Part shown: piece by piece, positions 47,232 to 56,719 of the stretch
Numbering within the stretch: position 1 is the first letter of the stretch
How the letters are laid out: each line of letters starts with the position of its first letter
Assembly: GCF_016461705.1 (NCBI RefSeq)
Contig: NZ_JAEMHW010000002.1
Coordinates: 124,001 to 188,000, forward strand
DNA: 64,000 nt
From: Streptococcus vicugnae
GTDB taxonomy: Bacteria > Bacillota > Bacilli > Lactobacillales > Streptococcaceae
Reading direction: 5' to 3'
Notes under the pieces: model-generated
Seen by the model: the letters and a program-made list of their open reading frames with translations, nothing else
What the model was told of the DNA's origin: nothing
Databases searched by the model: none
Position numbers and translations under genes: made by a program

Positions 47232-47807
47232 TTATACAAATTTACAAGTGTCTTGACAAGAGTAAAATTTAAAGATTTTTTCTATACGTTCAATGATGGC
47301 GTCAAGCTCAGCTAGCGCACCGCGCCCAATATCTCCACAGGCTAATAAACTTGAACGAGGCTCGATTTCTTCAAAGCCAACTTCTTTTAATATAGCTAGA
47401 TTACGCTGTGTGAGTGGATTTTCGTACATTTTTGTGTTCATAGCTGGCGCGATTAATTTTGGTGTATCGGCTGGCAAAGCAAGAGCAGTAGCTGTAACCA
47501 TATTATCAGCCATACCGTGTGCTAGTTTTGCTAAAGTATTAGCTGAAGCAGGGGCAAGGACAAATAAATCTGCTTTTTTTGCTAACTCGATATGATTAAC
47601 ACTTTTAGGATCATCTTCTGTCATTACATCAAGGTGAACAGCATTTTTTGATAGCACTTGAAGTGTTAGTGGCGTAATAAAATCAGTAGCAGCTTTTGTC
47701 ATTAAAACATGAACATCGTAGCCTTGTTTCGTTAATTGATTAGTTAAATCTGCTGCTTTATAGGCAGAGATACTACCTGAAACAGCAAGTAAAATCGTTT
47801 TAGTCAT
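47232..47807 (-). CDS. coaC: Phosphopantothenoylcysteine decarboxylase
   Basis: Decarboxylates 4'-phosphopantothenoyl-cysteine in CoA synthesis using FMN. 191 residues. The flavodoxin-like start LLAVSGSISAYKA, catalytic His in VNHIELAKKAD near residue 72, PAMNTKMYENP motif near 122 and the Cys in LLACGDIGRGAL near 155. About ten extra C-terminal residues (YSCQDTCKFV) beyond the usual end. In streptococci coaB and coaC are separate genes, unlike the fused Dfp of many bacteria. Confidence 0.93.
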   Translation of the reverse strand: MTKTILLAVSGSISAYKAADLTNQLTKQGYDVHVLMTKAATDFITPLTLQVLSKNAVHLDVMTEDDPKSVNHIELAKKADLFVLAPASANTLAKLAHGMADNMVTATALALPADTPKLIAPAMNTKMYENPLTQRNLAILKEVGFEEIEPRSSLLACGDIGRGALAELDAIIERIEKIFKFYSCQDTCKFV

Positions 47808-48486
47808 GATTGGTCACCCTTTCAAAAATTAAGCTAGCAATACTTTCTTTAGTATCAGCTTCATAAACATTTGACTCATCTAACATGTAAGCGTGATGGT
47901 GATTTCCATCAATCTCTGTCAAATCATTTGCAACGATGTAGCGCGCCTTATTTTTTTGCAAACTTTCACGCGCAACAGCAAAAAGTTCCTCTTTGCTGAC
48001 ACCAACCAATAATTTAAAGCCGATTAGAGCAATATCTGGATTCCATGTTTTTACCAAAGAAATCACTTTTGGTGTTTTTTTCAAAAAAAGCACTTGATAA
48101 TCTTCCTTAGAAGAAATCTTAGTTTCAGTATTATGACGTTGTAACAAATCAGAAACACGGTGAGCACTTTCAACCTCACTAAGTCCTGTCATATAGACTG
48201 GAGTATAATCAGAGACTGCCATGCTATGAATAAAAACATCGTGGTTTTTGACTAGAGGTTCAAGTGTTGTCAGTAAACTTTCAACATTTGTAATAGTATG
48301 TACAGTCAAAAGAGGATGCTCGTTTGGTTTGACAGCTTGTTTAGTTGTCACCAAAGTAACTTGATAACCTTTTTCTAAAAAAATTTCTGCAATATGTTTT
48401 CCTAAGGATCCTGTAGCGTGATTGGTAATGCCACGAACGGAATCTATTTTTTCGGTGGTTCCACCGGATGTAATTAAAATTTTCAT
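47800..48486 (-). CDS. coaB: Phosphopantothenate-cysteine ligase
   Basis: Joins cysteine to 4'-phosphopantothenate. 228 residues. Starts ILITSGGTTEKIDSVRGITNHATGSLG-type nucleotide motif; SMAVSDYTPV and IVANDLTEI are further CoaB motifs. First gene of coaB-coaC-ECF; it overlaps coaC by 8 bp. The upstream gap is shared with the divergent fhs gene. Confidence 0.93.
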   Translation of the reverse strand: MKILITSGGTTEKIDSVRGITNHATGSLGKHIAEIFLEKGYQVTLVTTKQAVKPNEHPLLTVHTITNVESLLTTLEPLVKNHDVFIHSMAVSDYTPVYMTGLSEVESAHRVSDLLQRHNTETKISSKEDYQVLFLKKTPKVISLVKTWNPDIALIGFKLLVGVSKEELFAVARESLQKNKARYIVANDLTEIDGNHHHAYMLDESNVYEADTKESIASLIFERVTNHD

Positions 48487-48575
48487 AGCCTTATTTTACA
48501 CAAAAACGTTTTTTTCGTAAATTGTTTAATATGTTTTTGGTTTGAAAAAATATTTTTTAAAGATTTAATAGAGTA

Positions 48576-48588
48576 AAAAGCGAACAAT
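48576..48588 (+). promoter_or_regulatory. PurBox-like site (distal)
   Basis: AAAAGCGAACAAT, one mismatch to the AWWWCCGAACWWT PurBox of lactic acid bacteria. A second copy is at 48755. Confidence 0.45.
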
Positions 48589-48754
48589 ATCAGATATTTC
48601 GCTTTTAAACTTTGATTGATAAAACAAATGTCTTCAATAATGATTATAAAACCAGATAATCACTCAATTGCCCATGTTTTCACAGTTTATGAAATATTCT
48701 TGGTTATAAGGAATAACTATAACTATTGATAAAAATAATTGTTTTGCATCGGTA

Positions 48755-48767
48755 AAAAACGAACAAT
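48755..48767 (+). promoter_or_regulatory. PurBox-like site (proximal to fhs)
   Basis: AAAAACGAACAAT, one mismatch to the PurBox. It is centred about 50 bp upstream of the fhs -10, close to the activating position known for PurR in Lactococcus. Confidence 0.55.
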
Positions 48768-48807
48768 AATAATTATTTTAATAAATATCGTGCGTTTTTA
48801 AAAAAGT

Positions 48808-48817
48808 GTGTTATAAT
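48808..48817 (+). promoter_or_regulatory. fhs extended -10 promoter
   Basis: TG followed by TTATAAT, with -10 TATAAT at 48812-48817 and no good -35, which fits an activated promoter. Confidence 0.55.
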
Positions 48818-48854
48818 GTTTTTATCAATCAAAAAATATCAGAGGAGAGTCCCC

Positions 48855-50525
48855 GTGAAATCAGATATCGAAATTGCACAAAGCGTAGAGCTTAAACCAA
48901 TCACAGAAGTTGTTGAAAAAGTTGGTATCACATTTGATGATATTGAACTCTATGGTAAATATAAAGCAAAATTATCATTTGATAAAATCAAATCTGTTCA
49001 AGAAAACAAACCAGGTAAACTTGTTCTTGTCACAGCTATCAACCCAACACCAGCTGGTGAAGGTAAATCAACAATGTCTATCGGTCTTGCTGATGCCTTA
49101 AACAAAATCGGTAAGAAAACAATGCTTGCTTTGCGTGAACCATCTCTCGGACCTGTAATGGGGATTAAAGGTGGTGCTGCAGGTGGTGGTTATGCCCAAG
49201 TACTTCCTATGGAAGATATCAACCTTCACTTTACAGGTGATATGCACGCTATCACAACAGCTAACAATGCTCTTTCAGCAATTATTGATAACCACCTTCA
49301 TCAAGGTAACGAGTTAGGTATTGACCAACGTCGTATTATTTGGAAACGTGTTGTCGATCTTAATGACCGCGCCCTTCGTCATGTAACAGTTGGCCTTGGT
49401 AGCCCAGTTAATGGTATTCCACGTGAGGATGGTTTTGATATCACTGTTGCTTCAGAAATCATGGCAATCTTGTGTTTAGCAACTGATATTAAAGATTTGA
49501 AAGAACGTTTGGCTAACATTGTTGTTGCTTACCGTTATGATCGTACACCAGTTTACGTGCGTGACCTTAAGGTAGAAGGTGCTTTAACACTTATCCTTAA
49601 AGATGCTATTAAACCAAACCTTGTTCAAACAATCTATGGAACACCTGCTTTTGTTCACGGTGGACCATTTGCTAATATTGCTCACGGATGTAACTCTGTT
49701 CTTGCTACAACAACAGCTCTTCACTTAGCTGATTACACTATCACAGAAGCTGGTTTTGGTGCTGATCTTGGTGCTGAAAAATTCTTTGACATTAAAACAC
49801 CAAATCTTCCAACAACACCAGATGCAGTTGTTATCGTTGCGACAATTCGTGCCCTTAAAATGCATGGTGGCGTAGCAAAAGCTGATCTTGGTGAAGAAAA
49901 TGTTGAAGCAGTACGTGCTGGATTTGCTAACCTTAAACGCCACGTTGAGAATGTTCGTAAATTTGGTGTTCCAGCAGTTGTTGCCATTAATGAATTTGTT
50001 GCTGATACAGAAGCTGAAATTGCTGCGCTTAAAGAACTTTGTGCCGAAATCGATGTTCCAGTAGAACTTGCTAGCGTTTGGGCAAACGGAGCTGACGGTG
50101 GTGTTGATCTTGCTAACGCCGTTGTAAACGCCGTTGAAAATGGAAATGCAAACTACAAACGCCTTTACTCAGATGACCAAAGCCTTGAAGAAAAAGTAAC
50201 AAAAATCGTTACTGAAATCTATGGTGGTAACAAAGTTATCTTTGGTAAAAAAGCTAAAAACCAATTGAAACAATTTACTCAATTTGGTTGGGATAAATTG
50301 CCAGTATGTATGGCCAAAACACAATATAGCTTCTCTGATAATCCAACACTTCTTGGAGCGCCAGAAGGATTTGATATTACAATCCGTGAGTTTGTGCCAA
50401 AAACTGGTGCAGGATTTATTGTTGCTCTAACAGGTGATGTTATGACAATGCCTGGCCTTCCGAAAAAACCAGCAGCACTTAATATGGATGTTGCTGAAGA
50501 CGGAACTGCTATTGGATTATTCTAA
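48855..50525 (+). CDS. fhs: Formate-tetrahydrofolate ligase
   Basis: Makes 10-formyl-tetrahydrofolate from formate and ATP for purine synthesis and initiator-tRNA formylation. 556 residues from a GTG start behind an agaggagag site; the longer frame from 48816 begins at the -10 and is not translated. Nucleotide loop [20 protein letters not shown] near residue 63, [14 protein letters not shown], and [14 protein letters not shown] are family motifs. The two upstream PurBox-like sites suggest PurR control. Confidence 0.95.
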   Translation: MKSDIEIAQSVELKPITEVVEKVGITFDDIELYGKYKAKLSFDKIKSVQENKPGKLVLVTAINPTPAGEGKSTMSIGLADALNKIGKKTMLALREPSLGPVMGIKGGAAGGGYAQVLPMEDINLHFTGDMHAITTANNALSAIIDNHLHQGNELGIDQRRIIWKRVVDLNDRALRHVTVGLGSPVNGIPREDGFDITVASEIMAILCLATDIKDLKERLANIVVAYRYDRTPVYVRDLKVEGALTLILKDAIKPNLVQTIYGTPAFVHGGPFANIAHGCNSVLATTTALHLADYTITEAGFGADLGAEKFFDIKTPNLPTTPDAVVIVATIRALKMHGGVAKADLGEENVEAVRAGFANLKRHVENVRKFGVPAVVAINEFVADTEAEIAALKELCAEIDVPVELASVWANGADGGVDLANAVVNAVENGNANYKRLYSDDQSLEEKVTKIVTEIYGGNKVIFGKKAKNQLKQFTQFGWDKLPVCMAKTQYSFSDNPTLLGAPEGFDITIREFVPKTGAGFIVALTGDVMTMPGLPKKPAALNMDVAEDGTAIGLF

Positions 50526-50542
50526 TTTAATACATATATAGA

Positions 50543-50568
50543 TGAAGTCGGCTTTTAGCCGGCTTTTT
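50543..50568 (+). terminator. Terminator after fhs
   Basis: AGTCGGCT and AGCCGGCT arms with a three-base loop and T-run. Confidence 0.85.
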
Positions 50569-50642
50569 CTGCCTTCCAAAAAAGGACATAATGTAAAGTA
50601 TGATATAATAGTAGCAAATGAAAAAGGACGACACGGGAGGTT

Positions 50643-52232
50643 ATGATTATCGACAATAAAAGCACAAATAAAATCAAAGCAATACGTTTATTAGATAAAA
50701 GCCGTCGCAGTTTTCTTCGAGGAATTTTTAGTCGAACGACTGTCATTTCTATTCTCCTAATTTTACAACTGTTGTTTATTATTGCATCATTTGTATGGTT
50801 AGATCAATATCGCATTTGGGTTGCTATCATTGAGCGTGCTCTTGCAATTGCTGCTGTACTATACTTGGTTAATAGCGAGATGGATGCTTTATCTCGTGTC
50901 ACTTGGTTAATTTTGGTTATGATTGCCCCTTTGTTAGGGTCGTTGTTTCTTATTTATACCAAACTTGACTGGGGATATCGTGGTCTCAAGCTTCGCATGA
51001 ATCATTTGGTTGATGCTAGTAGTCAGTATTTGCAAGATAATCTTGAAACTTTGCGAGTTTTAAAAAGCAATACCTCAACAACTTATCATTTGGTTCAATA
51101 TTTTGACCGTAGCCGAGGGGATTTTCCAGCCTATCAAAATACAGAAGTAACCTATTTCCCAACGGGAGAAGCATTTTTCGAAGAACTTAAAAAACAACTG
51201 CTTAAAGCAGAAGAATATATTTTCATGGAATTTTTCATCATCGCAGAAGGGGTCATGTGGGGTGAAATTCTTCGAATTTTAGAGCAAAAAGTCAGAGAAG
51301 GGGTTGAAGTTCGTGTTCTCTACGACGGTATGATTGAATTTTCAACCTTATCATTTGACTATACACAGCGCTTGGAAAAAATCGGTATTAAGGCCAAAGC
51401 CTTTTCACCGATTTCACCATTTATCTCAACTTATTACAATTATCGTGACCACCGAAAAATTATTGTTATTGATGGTAAAGTTGGTTTCACAGGTGGTGTG
51501 AATTTAGCTGATGAATACATTAATAAAATCAATCGTTTTGGTCACTGGAAAGATACCGCACTAATGCTTGAAGGTAAAGCGGTTGATAGTTTCTTGGTTC
51601 TTTTCTTACAAATGTGGTCAATTACTGAGCGTCAAATGGTGGTTAAACCTTATCTTGCAAAACATGATAAAAAACGTAAAGCAAATGGCTATGTTATCCC
51701 ATATGGCGATTCGCCGCTAGATACGGATAAAATTGGTGAGAATGTCTACATCGATATTCTTAACCACGCCAGAGAGTATGTCTATATCATGACACCTTAT
51801 TTGATATTAGACAGCGAAATGGAACACGCTCTTTGTTTTGCGGCTGAACGTGGTGTAGATGTCAGAATCATCATGCCGGGTATTCCAGATAAAAAAATTC
51901 CTTATATGCTAGCTAAAACATACTTTAACAAACTTATGCGCTCTGGCGTTAAAATTTATCTCTACACACCTGGTTTTGTTCACGCCAAAGTTTTTATCAG
52001 CGATGATAGCAAAGCAGTAGTCGGTACGATTAACCTTGATTACCGTAGTCTCTACCATCATTTTGAATGTGCTACTTACATGTATAAAGTTGATGCTATC
52101 CGTGATATTTACGACGATTGCATTCAAACCATGCGAAAAAGTAAGCGCGTGACACAAGAAATGCTCGACAACCGACCAGCTCACGAAAAACTCATCGGAT
52201 TACTTGTCAAAACCATCGCACCGTTGATGTAG
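50643..52232 (+). CDS. cls: Cardiolipin synthase
   Basis: A 529-residue membrane phospholipase-D-family enzyme that condenses two phosphatidylglycerols. Two N-terminal membrane segments (about 37-60 and 66-105), then two HKD motifs: HRKIIVIDGKVGFTGG near residue 273 and HAKVFISDDSKAVVGT near 446. Start at 50643 has a gggagg site. The next gene, a 52-residue membrane protein, follows closely but is unlikely to be related. Confidence 0.94.
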   Translation: MIIDNKSTNKIKAIRLLDKSRRSFLRGIFSRTTVISILLILQLLFIIASFVWLDQYRIWVAIIERALAIAAVLYLVNSEMDALSRVTWLILVMIAPLLGSLFLIYTKLDWGYRGLKLRMNHLVDASSQYLQDNLETLRVLKSNTSTTYHLVQYFDRSRGDFPAYQNTEVTYFPTGEAFFEELKKQLLKAEEYIFMEFFIIAEGVMWGEILRILEQKVREGVEVRVLYDGMIEFSTLSFDYTQRLEKIGIKAKAFSPISPFISTYYNYRDHRKIIVIDGKVGFTGGVNLADEYINKINRFGHWKDTALMLEGKAVDSFLVLFLQMWSITERQMVVKPYLAKHDKKRKANGYVIPYGDSPLDTDKIGENVYIDILNHAREYVYIMTPYLILDSEMEHALCFAAERGVDVRIIMPGIPDKKIPYMLAKTYFNKLMRSGVKIYLYTPGFVHAKVFISDDSKAVVGTINLDYRSLYHHFECATYMYKVDAIRDIYDDCIQTMRKSKRVTQEMLDNRPAHEKLIGLLVKTIAPLM

Positions 52233-52250
52233 AGAAGAAGGTGGACTAAT

Positions 52251-52409
52251 ATGAATAAAAGAAAAAACTTTCTTCTATCATTATCAACTATTAACCTTGT
52301 ATTTTTTGGTTTTTTAACAATAAAAACTAATCAAATATTTTATATACTCATCGGTTTTTCATTATGTCTTGGTTTACTAATAACATATTATTTTTGGAAA
52401 GATAATTAA
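52251..52409 (+). CDS. Small two-helix membrane protein
   Basis: 52 residues from an ATG with an aaggtgg ribosome site 19 bp after cls. Two hydrophobic segments (LSTINLVFFGFLTI and ILIGFSLCLGLLITYYF) separated by a short KTNQ turn; charged ends (MNKRKN and WKDN). The gene after it resembles a bacteriocin-immunity gene, so it could be part of a bacteriocin locus remnant, but no leader peptide or double-glycine motif is present. Not recognised beyond this. Confidence 0.55.
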   Translation: MNKRKNFLLSLSTINLVFFGFLTIKTNQIFYILIGFSLCLGLLITYYFWKDN

Positions 52410-52456
52410 ATATTTAGCCAAAACATGTCCTAATCTTATTTGATAGGAGAATAGTT

Positions 52457-52738
52457 ATGCCGTCTTTAAAAAGTAGGAATGAAATGTTAAAACAAATTTA
52501 TAATTTGATACTTGATTCTGATATATCAGATGGGGAGCGAAAATTATTTATTGAAGCAAAAGAACAGCTAGAAAACAATAGAGATTTTTTATAAGTTGTT
52601 TCTGAATTAAAAAATAATCTTTCTCCGATAGCCTTACAATTTAGACTGAGCAAAAAATCTTTGAATTTTTATAGTGAATTACAAAAACAGTTTCCATTGA
52701 AAGATAAACTTTGGAGACCAGGTGGAACTTTATTTTAG
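52457..52738 (+). pseudogene. Bacteriocin immunity protein (enterocin A immunity type) with in-frame stop
   Basis: 93 codons read continuously from an ATG with a taggaga ribosome site, except for a TAA at codon 46 (52592-52594). The part before the stop (KQIYNLILDSDISDGERKLFIEAKEQLENN) and the part after (VVSELKNNLSPIALQFRLSKKSLNFYSELQ) together match the four-helix class IIa immunity fold and its usual length. The stop makes a 45-residue product lacking the last helices. No bacteriocin precursor, ABC exporter or regulator is nearby, so it looks like an orphan, decaying immunity gene. Confidence 0.72.
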
Positions 52739-52825
52739 GAGAAATCAACATAAAAAAGTTACATTGGCGTATTAACATAATCGATAAAAGATATGAATAA
52801 GGAGATACACTCGGGTAAAACTTCT

Positions 52826-52853
52826 TTGCAAATCTTACTGTCTATGGTATAAT
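52826..52853 (+). promoter_or_regulatory. Promoter of the asd RNA
   Basis: -35 TTGCAA, 16-bp spacer ending TGG, -10 TATAAT. Both an extended -10 and a good -35, so a strong promoter. Confidence 0.8.
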
Positions 52854-52859
52854 CATTTA

Positions 52860-53027
52860 CATGCGATGAGCCGAATTAACTCGATTTGAGAGTTTATTTG
52901 CGCAGGAGGAGGTCATTCTAGTTCGACTAGAAACGCAGGAGCGGACTTTGGCAATCTGTGTGAACCTTTTTGCCACATTCAGTTTTGAATGCCTCATTCC
53001 CTTACCATTTTAGTAGGGGATTTTTTT
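52860..53027 (+). ncRNA. asd RNA motif (about 168 nt small RNA)
   Basis: A non-coding segment between a strong promoter and an intrinsic terminator (CCCTTAC/GTAGGGG stem, seven T). It directly precedes asd. Size, position and organism match the known asd RNA motif of lactic acid bacteria, detected in S. pyogenes as a roughly 170-nt RNA. Internal features include a CATTCTAG/CTAGAAACG-type hairpin (about 52914-52935) and GAGGAGG / CCTC pairings. No coding frame. Its role (trans-acting RNA or asd control) is unresolved in the literature known to me. Coordinates of the 5' end are inferred from the promoter. Confidence 0.78.
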
Positions 53028-53157
53028 GTTTCCAAAATATTTTAAAATTAAATAAAATTCAGTCTTTTCTTTTATTCTAAAAAATTGTATAATGTAGCTA
53101 CTATAAATTTTTAGAAAATTGAGAATAGTATACTATTTTCCAGGAAGAGGTATTGAA

Positions 53158-54234
53158 ATGGGCTATACAGTCGCTGTCGTTGGTGCCACAGGTGCCGTTG
53201 GAACTCGCATGATTCAACAATTAGAACAATCAACACTCCCTATTGACAAAGTACGTCTTTTGTCATCTTCACGTTCTGCTGGGAAAGTATTGAAGTATAA
53301 GGGACAAGATGTTACTGTTGAATTGACAACTGAAGATTCATTTGAAGGCGTTGATATTGCTCTTTTCTCTGCAGGTGGTTCAGTTTCTGCAAAATTCGCA
53401 CCATATGCTGTTAAAGCTGGAGCAGTTGTTGTTGATAACACATCTTATTTCCGTCAAAATCCTGATGTGCCACTTGTTGTACCTGAAGTCAATGCACACG
53501 CCTTAGACGCACACAATGGTATTATTGCTTGTCCAAACTGTTCAACTATCCAAATGATGGTTGCTTTGGAACCAGTTCGTCAAAAATGGGGCTTAAGCCG
53601 TATCATCGTATCAACATACCAAGCCGTATCAGGTGCAGGTCAATCAGCTATTAACGAAACACTTCGTGAAATCAAAGAAGTTGTTAATGATGGCGTTGAA
53701 CCCAAAAATGTTCATGCTGATATTTTGCCATGTGGTGGTGATAAGAAACATTTCCCAATCGCATTTAACGCTCTAGCACAAATTGATGTTTTCACTGACA
53801 ATGACTACACTTACGAAGAAATGAAAATGACAAACGAAACTAAGAAAATCATGGAAGAGCCTGAACTTCCAGTTTCTGCAACATGTGTTCGTGTGCCAGT
53901 TCTTTTCTCACACTCAGAATCAGTTTATATCGAAACAAAAGAAGTAGCCCCAATTGAAGAAGTGAAAGCAGCTATTGCAGCTTTCCCAGGTGCAGTTCTT
54001 GAAGACGATGTAGCTAACCAAGTTTACCCACAAGCAGCTAATGCTGTCGGCAAACGAGAAACATTCGTTGGACGTATCCGTAAAGATTTGGATGTTGAAA
54101 ATGGTATTCATATGTGGGTTGTTTCAGACAACCTTCTTAAAGGTGCTGCTTGGAACTCAGTTCAAATCGCTGAAACCCTCCACGAACGTGGACTTGTACA
54201 CCCAACAAAAGAGCTTAAATTCGAACTCAAATAA
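53158..54234 (+). CDS. asd: Aspartate-semialdehyde dehydrogenase
   Basis: NADPH enzyme converting aspartyl phosphate to the semialdehyde for lysine, threonine and methionine. 358 residues from the ATG at 53158 behind aggaagagg; the upstream frame start is not used. NADP motif [14 protein letters not shown] near residue 5, catalytic Cys in [10 protein letters not shown] near 127, and substrate Arg/His in [13 protein letters not shown] motif. dapA follows 88 bp later with no good terminator between, so the two are probably one operon for the lysine branch. Confidence 0.95.
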   Translation: MGYTVAVVGATGAVGTRMIQQLEQSTLPIDKVRLLSSSRSAGKVLKYKGQDVTVELTTEDSFEGVDIALFSAGGSVSAKFAPYAVKAGAVVVDNTSYFRQNPDVPLVVPEVNAHALDAHNGIIACPNCSTIQMMVALEPVRQKWGLSRIIVSTYQAVSGAGQSAINETLREIKEVVNDGVEPKNVHADILPCGGDKKHFPIAFNALAQIDVFTDNDYTYEEMKMTNETKKIMEEPELPVSATCVRVPVLFSHSESVYIETKEVAPIEEVKAAIAAFPGAVLEDDVANQVYPQAANAVGKRETFVGRIRKDLDVENGIHMWVVSDNLLKGAAWNSVQIAETLHERGLVHPTKELKFELK

Positions 54235-54322
54235 TAACTCAAGCCAGTTTCTATTAGAAGCTGGTCTTTGAGCATATTTTATCAATTAGGTTTTACATTC
54301 TTAGACAAAGAGGGAGATTATT

Positions 54323-55258
54323 ATGTCTATTGAAGATTTAAGAGATGTCAAAATCATCACCGCGATGATTACCCCATTTAACGCAGATGGCTCAATTAAT
54401 TTTGATGCACTGCCAAAACTTGTTGAACACTTACTAGCACACCATACAGATGCGCTCTTGTTGGCAGGGACAACTGCTGAAAGTCCAACATTGACACACG
54501 ATGAAGAATTGGAACTTTTTGCGGCTGTTCAAAAAATCGTCAAAGGTCGTGTACCTTTGATTGCCGGCGTTGGTACCAATGATACACGTGACTCAATCGA
54601 GTTTGCGCGTGAAGTAGCTGCCTTTGGTGGTTTTGCTGCGGGGCTTGCTATCGTTCCTTATTACAACAAACCATCTCAAGAAGGTATGTATCAACACTTC
54701 AAAGCCATTGCGGATGCCAGTGACCTTCCAATTATCATTTACAACATTCCAGGTCGTGTCGTTGTCGAAATGACTCCAGAAACAATGCTACGTTTAGCAG
54801 AACATCCAAATATTATCGGTGTTAAAGAATGCACAAGTCTTGCTAACATGGCATATCTTATTGAACACAAACCAGATAATTTCTTAATCTTTACTGGTGA
54901 AGACGGAGATGCTTTTCATGCTATGAACCTTGGTGCTGATGGGGTTATCTCAGTTGCTTCTCACGTTAACGGTGATGAAATGCATGAAATGTTGACAGCT
55001 ATTGAAAATAGCGATATTAAAAAAGCAGCTGCTATTCAACGTCAGTTCATTCCGAAAGTTAATGCTTTGTTCTCATACCCAAGTCCAGCACCTGTTAAAG
55101 CTGTCTTGAATTATCTTGGCTTTGAAACAGGTCCTCTACGTCTTCCTTTGGTATGTTGCCCACCAGAAGACGCTAAACGTATTATCAATGTTGTTATTGA
55201 TGGCGATGTGGAAGCTACTAAAGAAACCGTTACAGGTGTTTTACGCCCTGATTATTAA
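54323..55258 (+). CDS. dapA: 4-hydroxy-tetrahydrodipicolinate synthase
   Basis: First enzyme of the lysine/diaminopimelate branch, condensing aspartate semialdehyde with pyruvate. 311 residues, a TIM-barrel aldolase. [14 protein letters not shown] near residue 48, [14 protein letters not shown] near 112, and the Schiff-base Lys in GVKECTS near 172. It lies after asd, the preceding step, and is followed by a bidirectional terminator. Confidence 0.95.
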   Translation: MSIEDLRDVKIITAMITPFNADGSINFDALPKLVEHLLAHHTDALLLAGTTAESPTLTHDEELELFAAVQKIVKGRVPLIAGVGTNDTRDSIEFAREVAAFGGFAAGLAIVPYYNKPSQEGMYQHFKAIADASDLPIIIYNIPGRVVVEMTPETMLRLAEHPNIIGVKECTSLANMAYLIEHKPDNFLIFTGEDGDAFHAMNLGADGVISVASHVNGDEMHEMLTAIENSDIKKAAAIQRQFIPKVNALFSYPSPAPVKAVLNYLGFETGPLRLPLVCCPPEDAKRIINVVIDGDVEATKETVTGVLRPDY

Positions 55259-55276
55259 TTGACTATTTGAGACAAC

Positions 55277-55315
55277 TAAAAAACTCCAGAGATGGTCTCT
55301 GGAGTTTTATTTTGT
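55277..55315. terminator. Bidirectional terminator between dapA and pdxR
   Basis: AAAACTCCAGAGA and TCTCTGGAGTTTT, a 13-bp perfect stem with a three-base loop; A-run and T-run flank both sides. Confidence 0.93.
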
Positions 55316-56581
55316 ATGTTGCTTAGCTATTAGCACTAATGTTTCCTGAAGATGTTTGTCATTAGGAAGTTTAATAAATTGCTTCTCGGCTGAAGAAAGA
55401 TAATTAGTCTCTAAATAATTGATTTTATTGGTAAATTTGAGATCTCCTAGGTGCTGATTTTGTGGAAGTTCAAGCACCAATCCTTGAAGAGAAGTACTAA
55501 AATGCTCAATAGCAGGAAATTGCGCTAACATTACTTCGACTTTGTGTCCTTGTTTTTGAAAAACTTGCTTTAGATAGTTGAGATTCTTTTCAAACAATCC
55601 ACTATCTAAATAAAGCGAAAGTGCCTTTTGCATAATAAGATTAGTATCATAATCAATCATCTTTTTGTGATCAAGAAAAGCTTGTGTTAAGGCAGATGGC
55701 AAAATAATGCTACCTAAGCGCAAAGCTGGGAAAATCGTCATCGAAAAGGATTTTAGGTAAATGACATGCTCAGAAGTGTCATAATAATGAAGGGGCAAAT
55801 CTGTTGATTTTGCAAAATCTCCCATATAATCATCTTCGATAATATAAACATTGTATCGCTTAGCTAGCTCAACAATTTTTTGTTTCTCACTGGTTGAATA
55901 AGACAAGCCAAGAGGGTTAGAAAAACGTGAAATAGTGTAGAAGAACTTGATATTGCCTGTTTTAAACAAGTTTTCCAACTTCATTAGATTTATTCCGTCA
56001 AAATCACGCTCAATTGTGCGATAAGGCAAATTAAGCGAGCGAATCAAATCAATCATACGATGATATGTCGGTTGTTCCAAGAGAATGGTTTCCTTGTGAT
56101 TTGGAAAGTGTACTTGAGAAAGGATGTACAGAGCCTGTTGTGTTCCAGATGTTACTAAAATATTTTCTTTTTTAGCGTAAATAGCACTTTTTTCAAGGTA
56201 AATCTGCAAAGAATGAATCAATTCTTGCAACCCTTCTTGTTGGTAGTAGTAGTTGAAGAGGTAATTTTCACGATTGACAAGCGTTTCTGTTAGACAAGTT
56301 GTAAAGTCCTCATAAGCCATATTATTGTAGTCAGATAAGCTGAGATTTAAGGGAGATTCTTTCTGATTTTTTCCTTCAAGAACGTAATACCCACTCTTTT
56401 CAACAGCATAAATATAATTTTTGAATTTTAATTCTAACAAAGCACGTTGAACCGTATCTTTACTACAGTGATAACTTTGGCTCAAACGACGAATCGATGG
56501 CAGTCGATCTCCCTTTTGCAATTGTCCATTTTCGATTTGACCGATAATCGATGTCATAATGTCTTGGTATTTACTTGTCAT
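55307..56581 (-). CDS. MocR/PdxR-type regulator (GntR HTH fused to aminotransferase fold)
   Basis: 424 residues. N-terminal winged helix (about 8-75) with RLPSIRRLSQSYHCSKDTVQRALLEL of the GntR class. The C-terminal fold-type I aminotransferase domain binds PLP: VTSGTQQALYIL, EQPTYHRM and the PLP lysine in VIYLKSFSMTIFPALRLG. Divergent from a pyridoxal kinase gene and an ECF vitamin transporter, so it most likely senses PLP and controls B6 salvage. Regulation of those genes is inference from layout and from known PdxR biology. Confidence 0.85.
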   Translation of the reverse strand: MTSKYQDIMTSIIGQIENGQLQKGDRLPSIRRLSQSYHCSKDTVQRALLELKFKNYIYAVEKSGYYVLEGKNQKESPLNLSLSDYNNMAYEDFTTCLTETLVNRENYLFNYYYQQEGLQELIHSLQIYLEKSAIYAKKENILVTSGTQQALYILSQVHFPNHKETILLEQPTYHRMIDLIRSLNLPYRTIERDFDGINLMKLENLFKTGNIKFFYTISRFSNPLGLSYSTSEKQKIVELAKRYNVYIIEDDYMGDFAKSTDLPLHYYDTSEHVIYLKSFSMTIFPALRLGSIILPSALTQAFLDHKKMIDYDTNLIMQKALSLYLDSGLFEKNLNYLKQVFQKQGHKVEVMLAQFPAIEHFSTSLQGLVLELPQNQHLGDLKFTNKINYLETNYLSSAEKQFIKLPNDKHLQETLVLIAKQHTK

Positions 56582-56719
56582 AATCTGTCCCCATACAGTT
56601 TCTTATGATACCTATTGTATAATAAATTGAATTTTCTTACAATATTTCTAAACTCTTAATTTAAACCCTTTTCTTCTTGATAAGATTGGGCTTTAAAGAA
56701 GATTAGAAAGTTGTTTATT

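Noticed and set aside
52741..53157. Lysine riboswitch or T-box before asd
   Set aside because: No L-box core and no T-box sequence (TGGNACCGCG-type) is present; the segment fits the asd RNA motif better.
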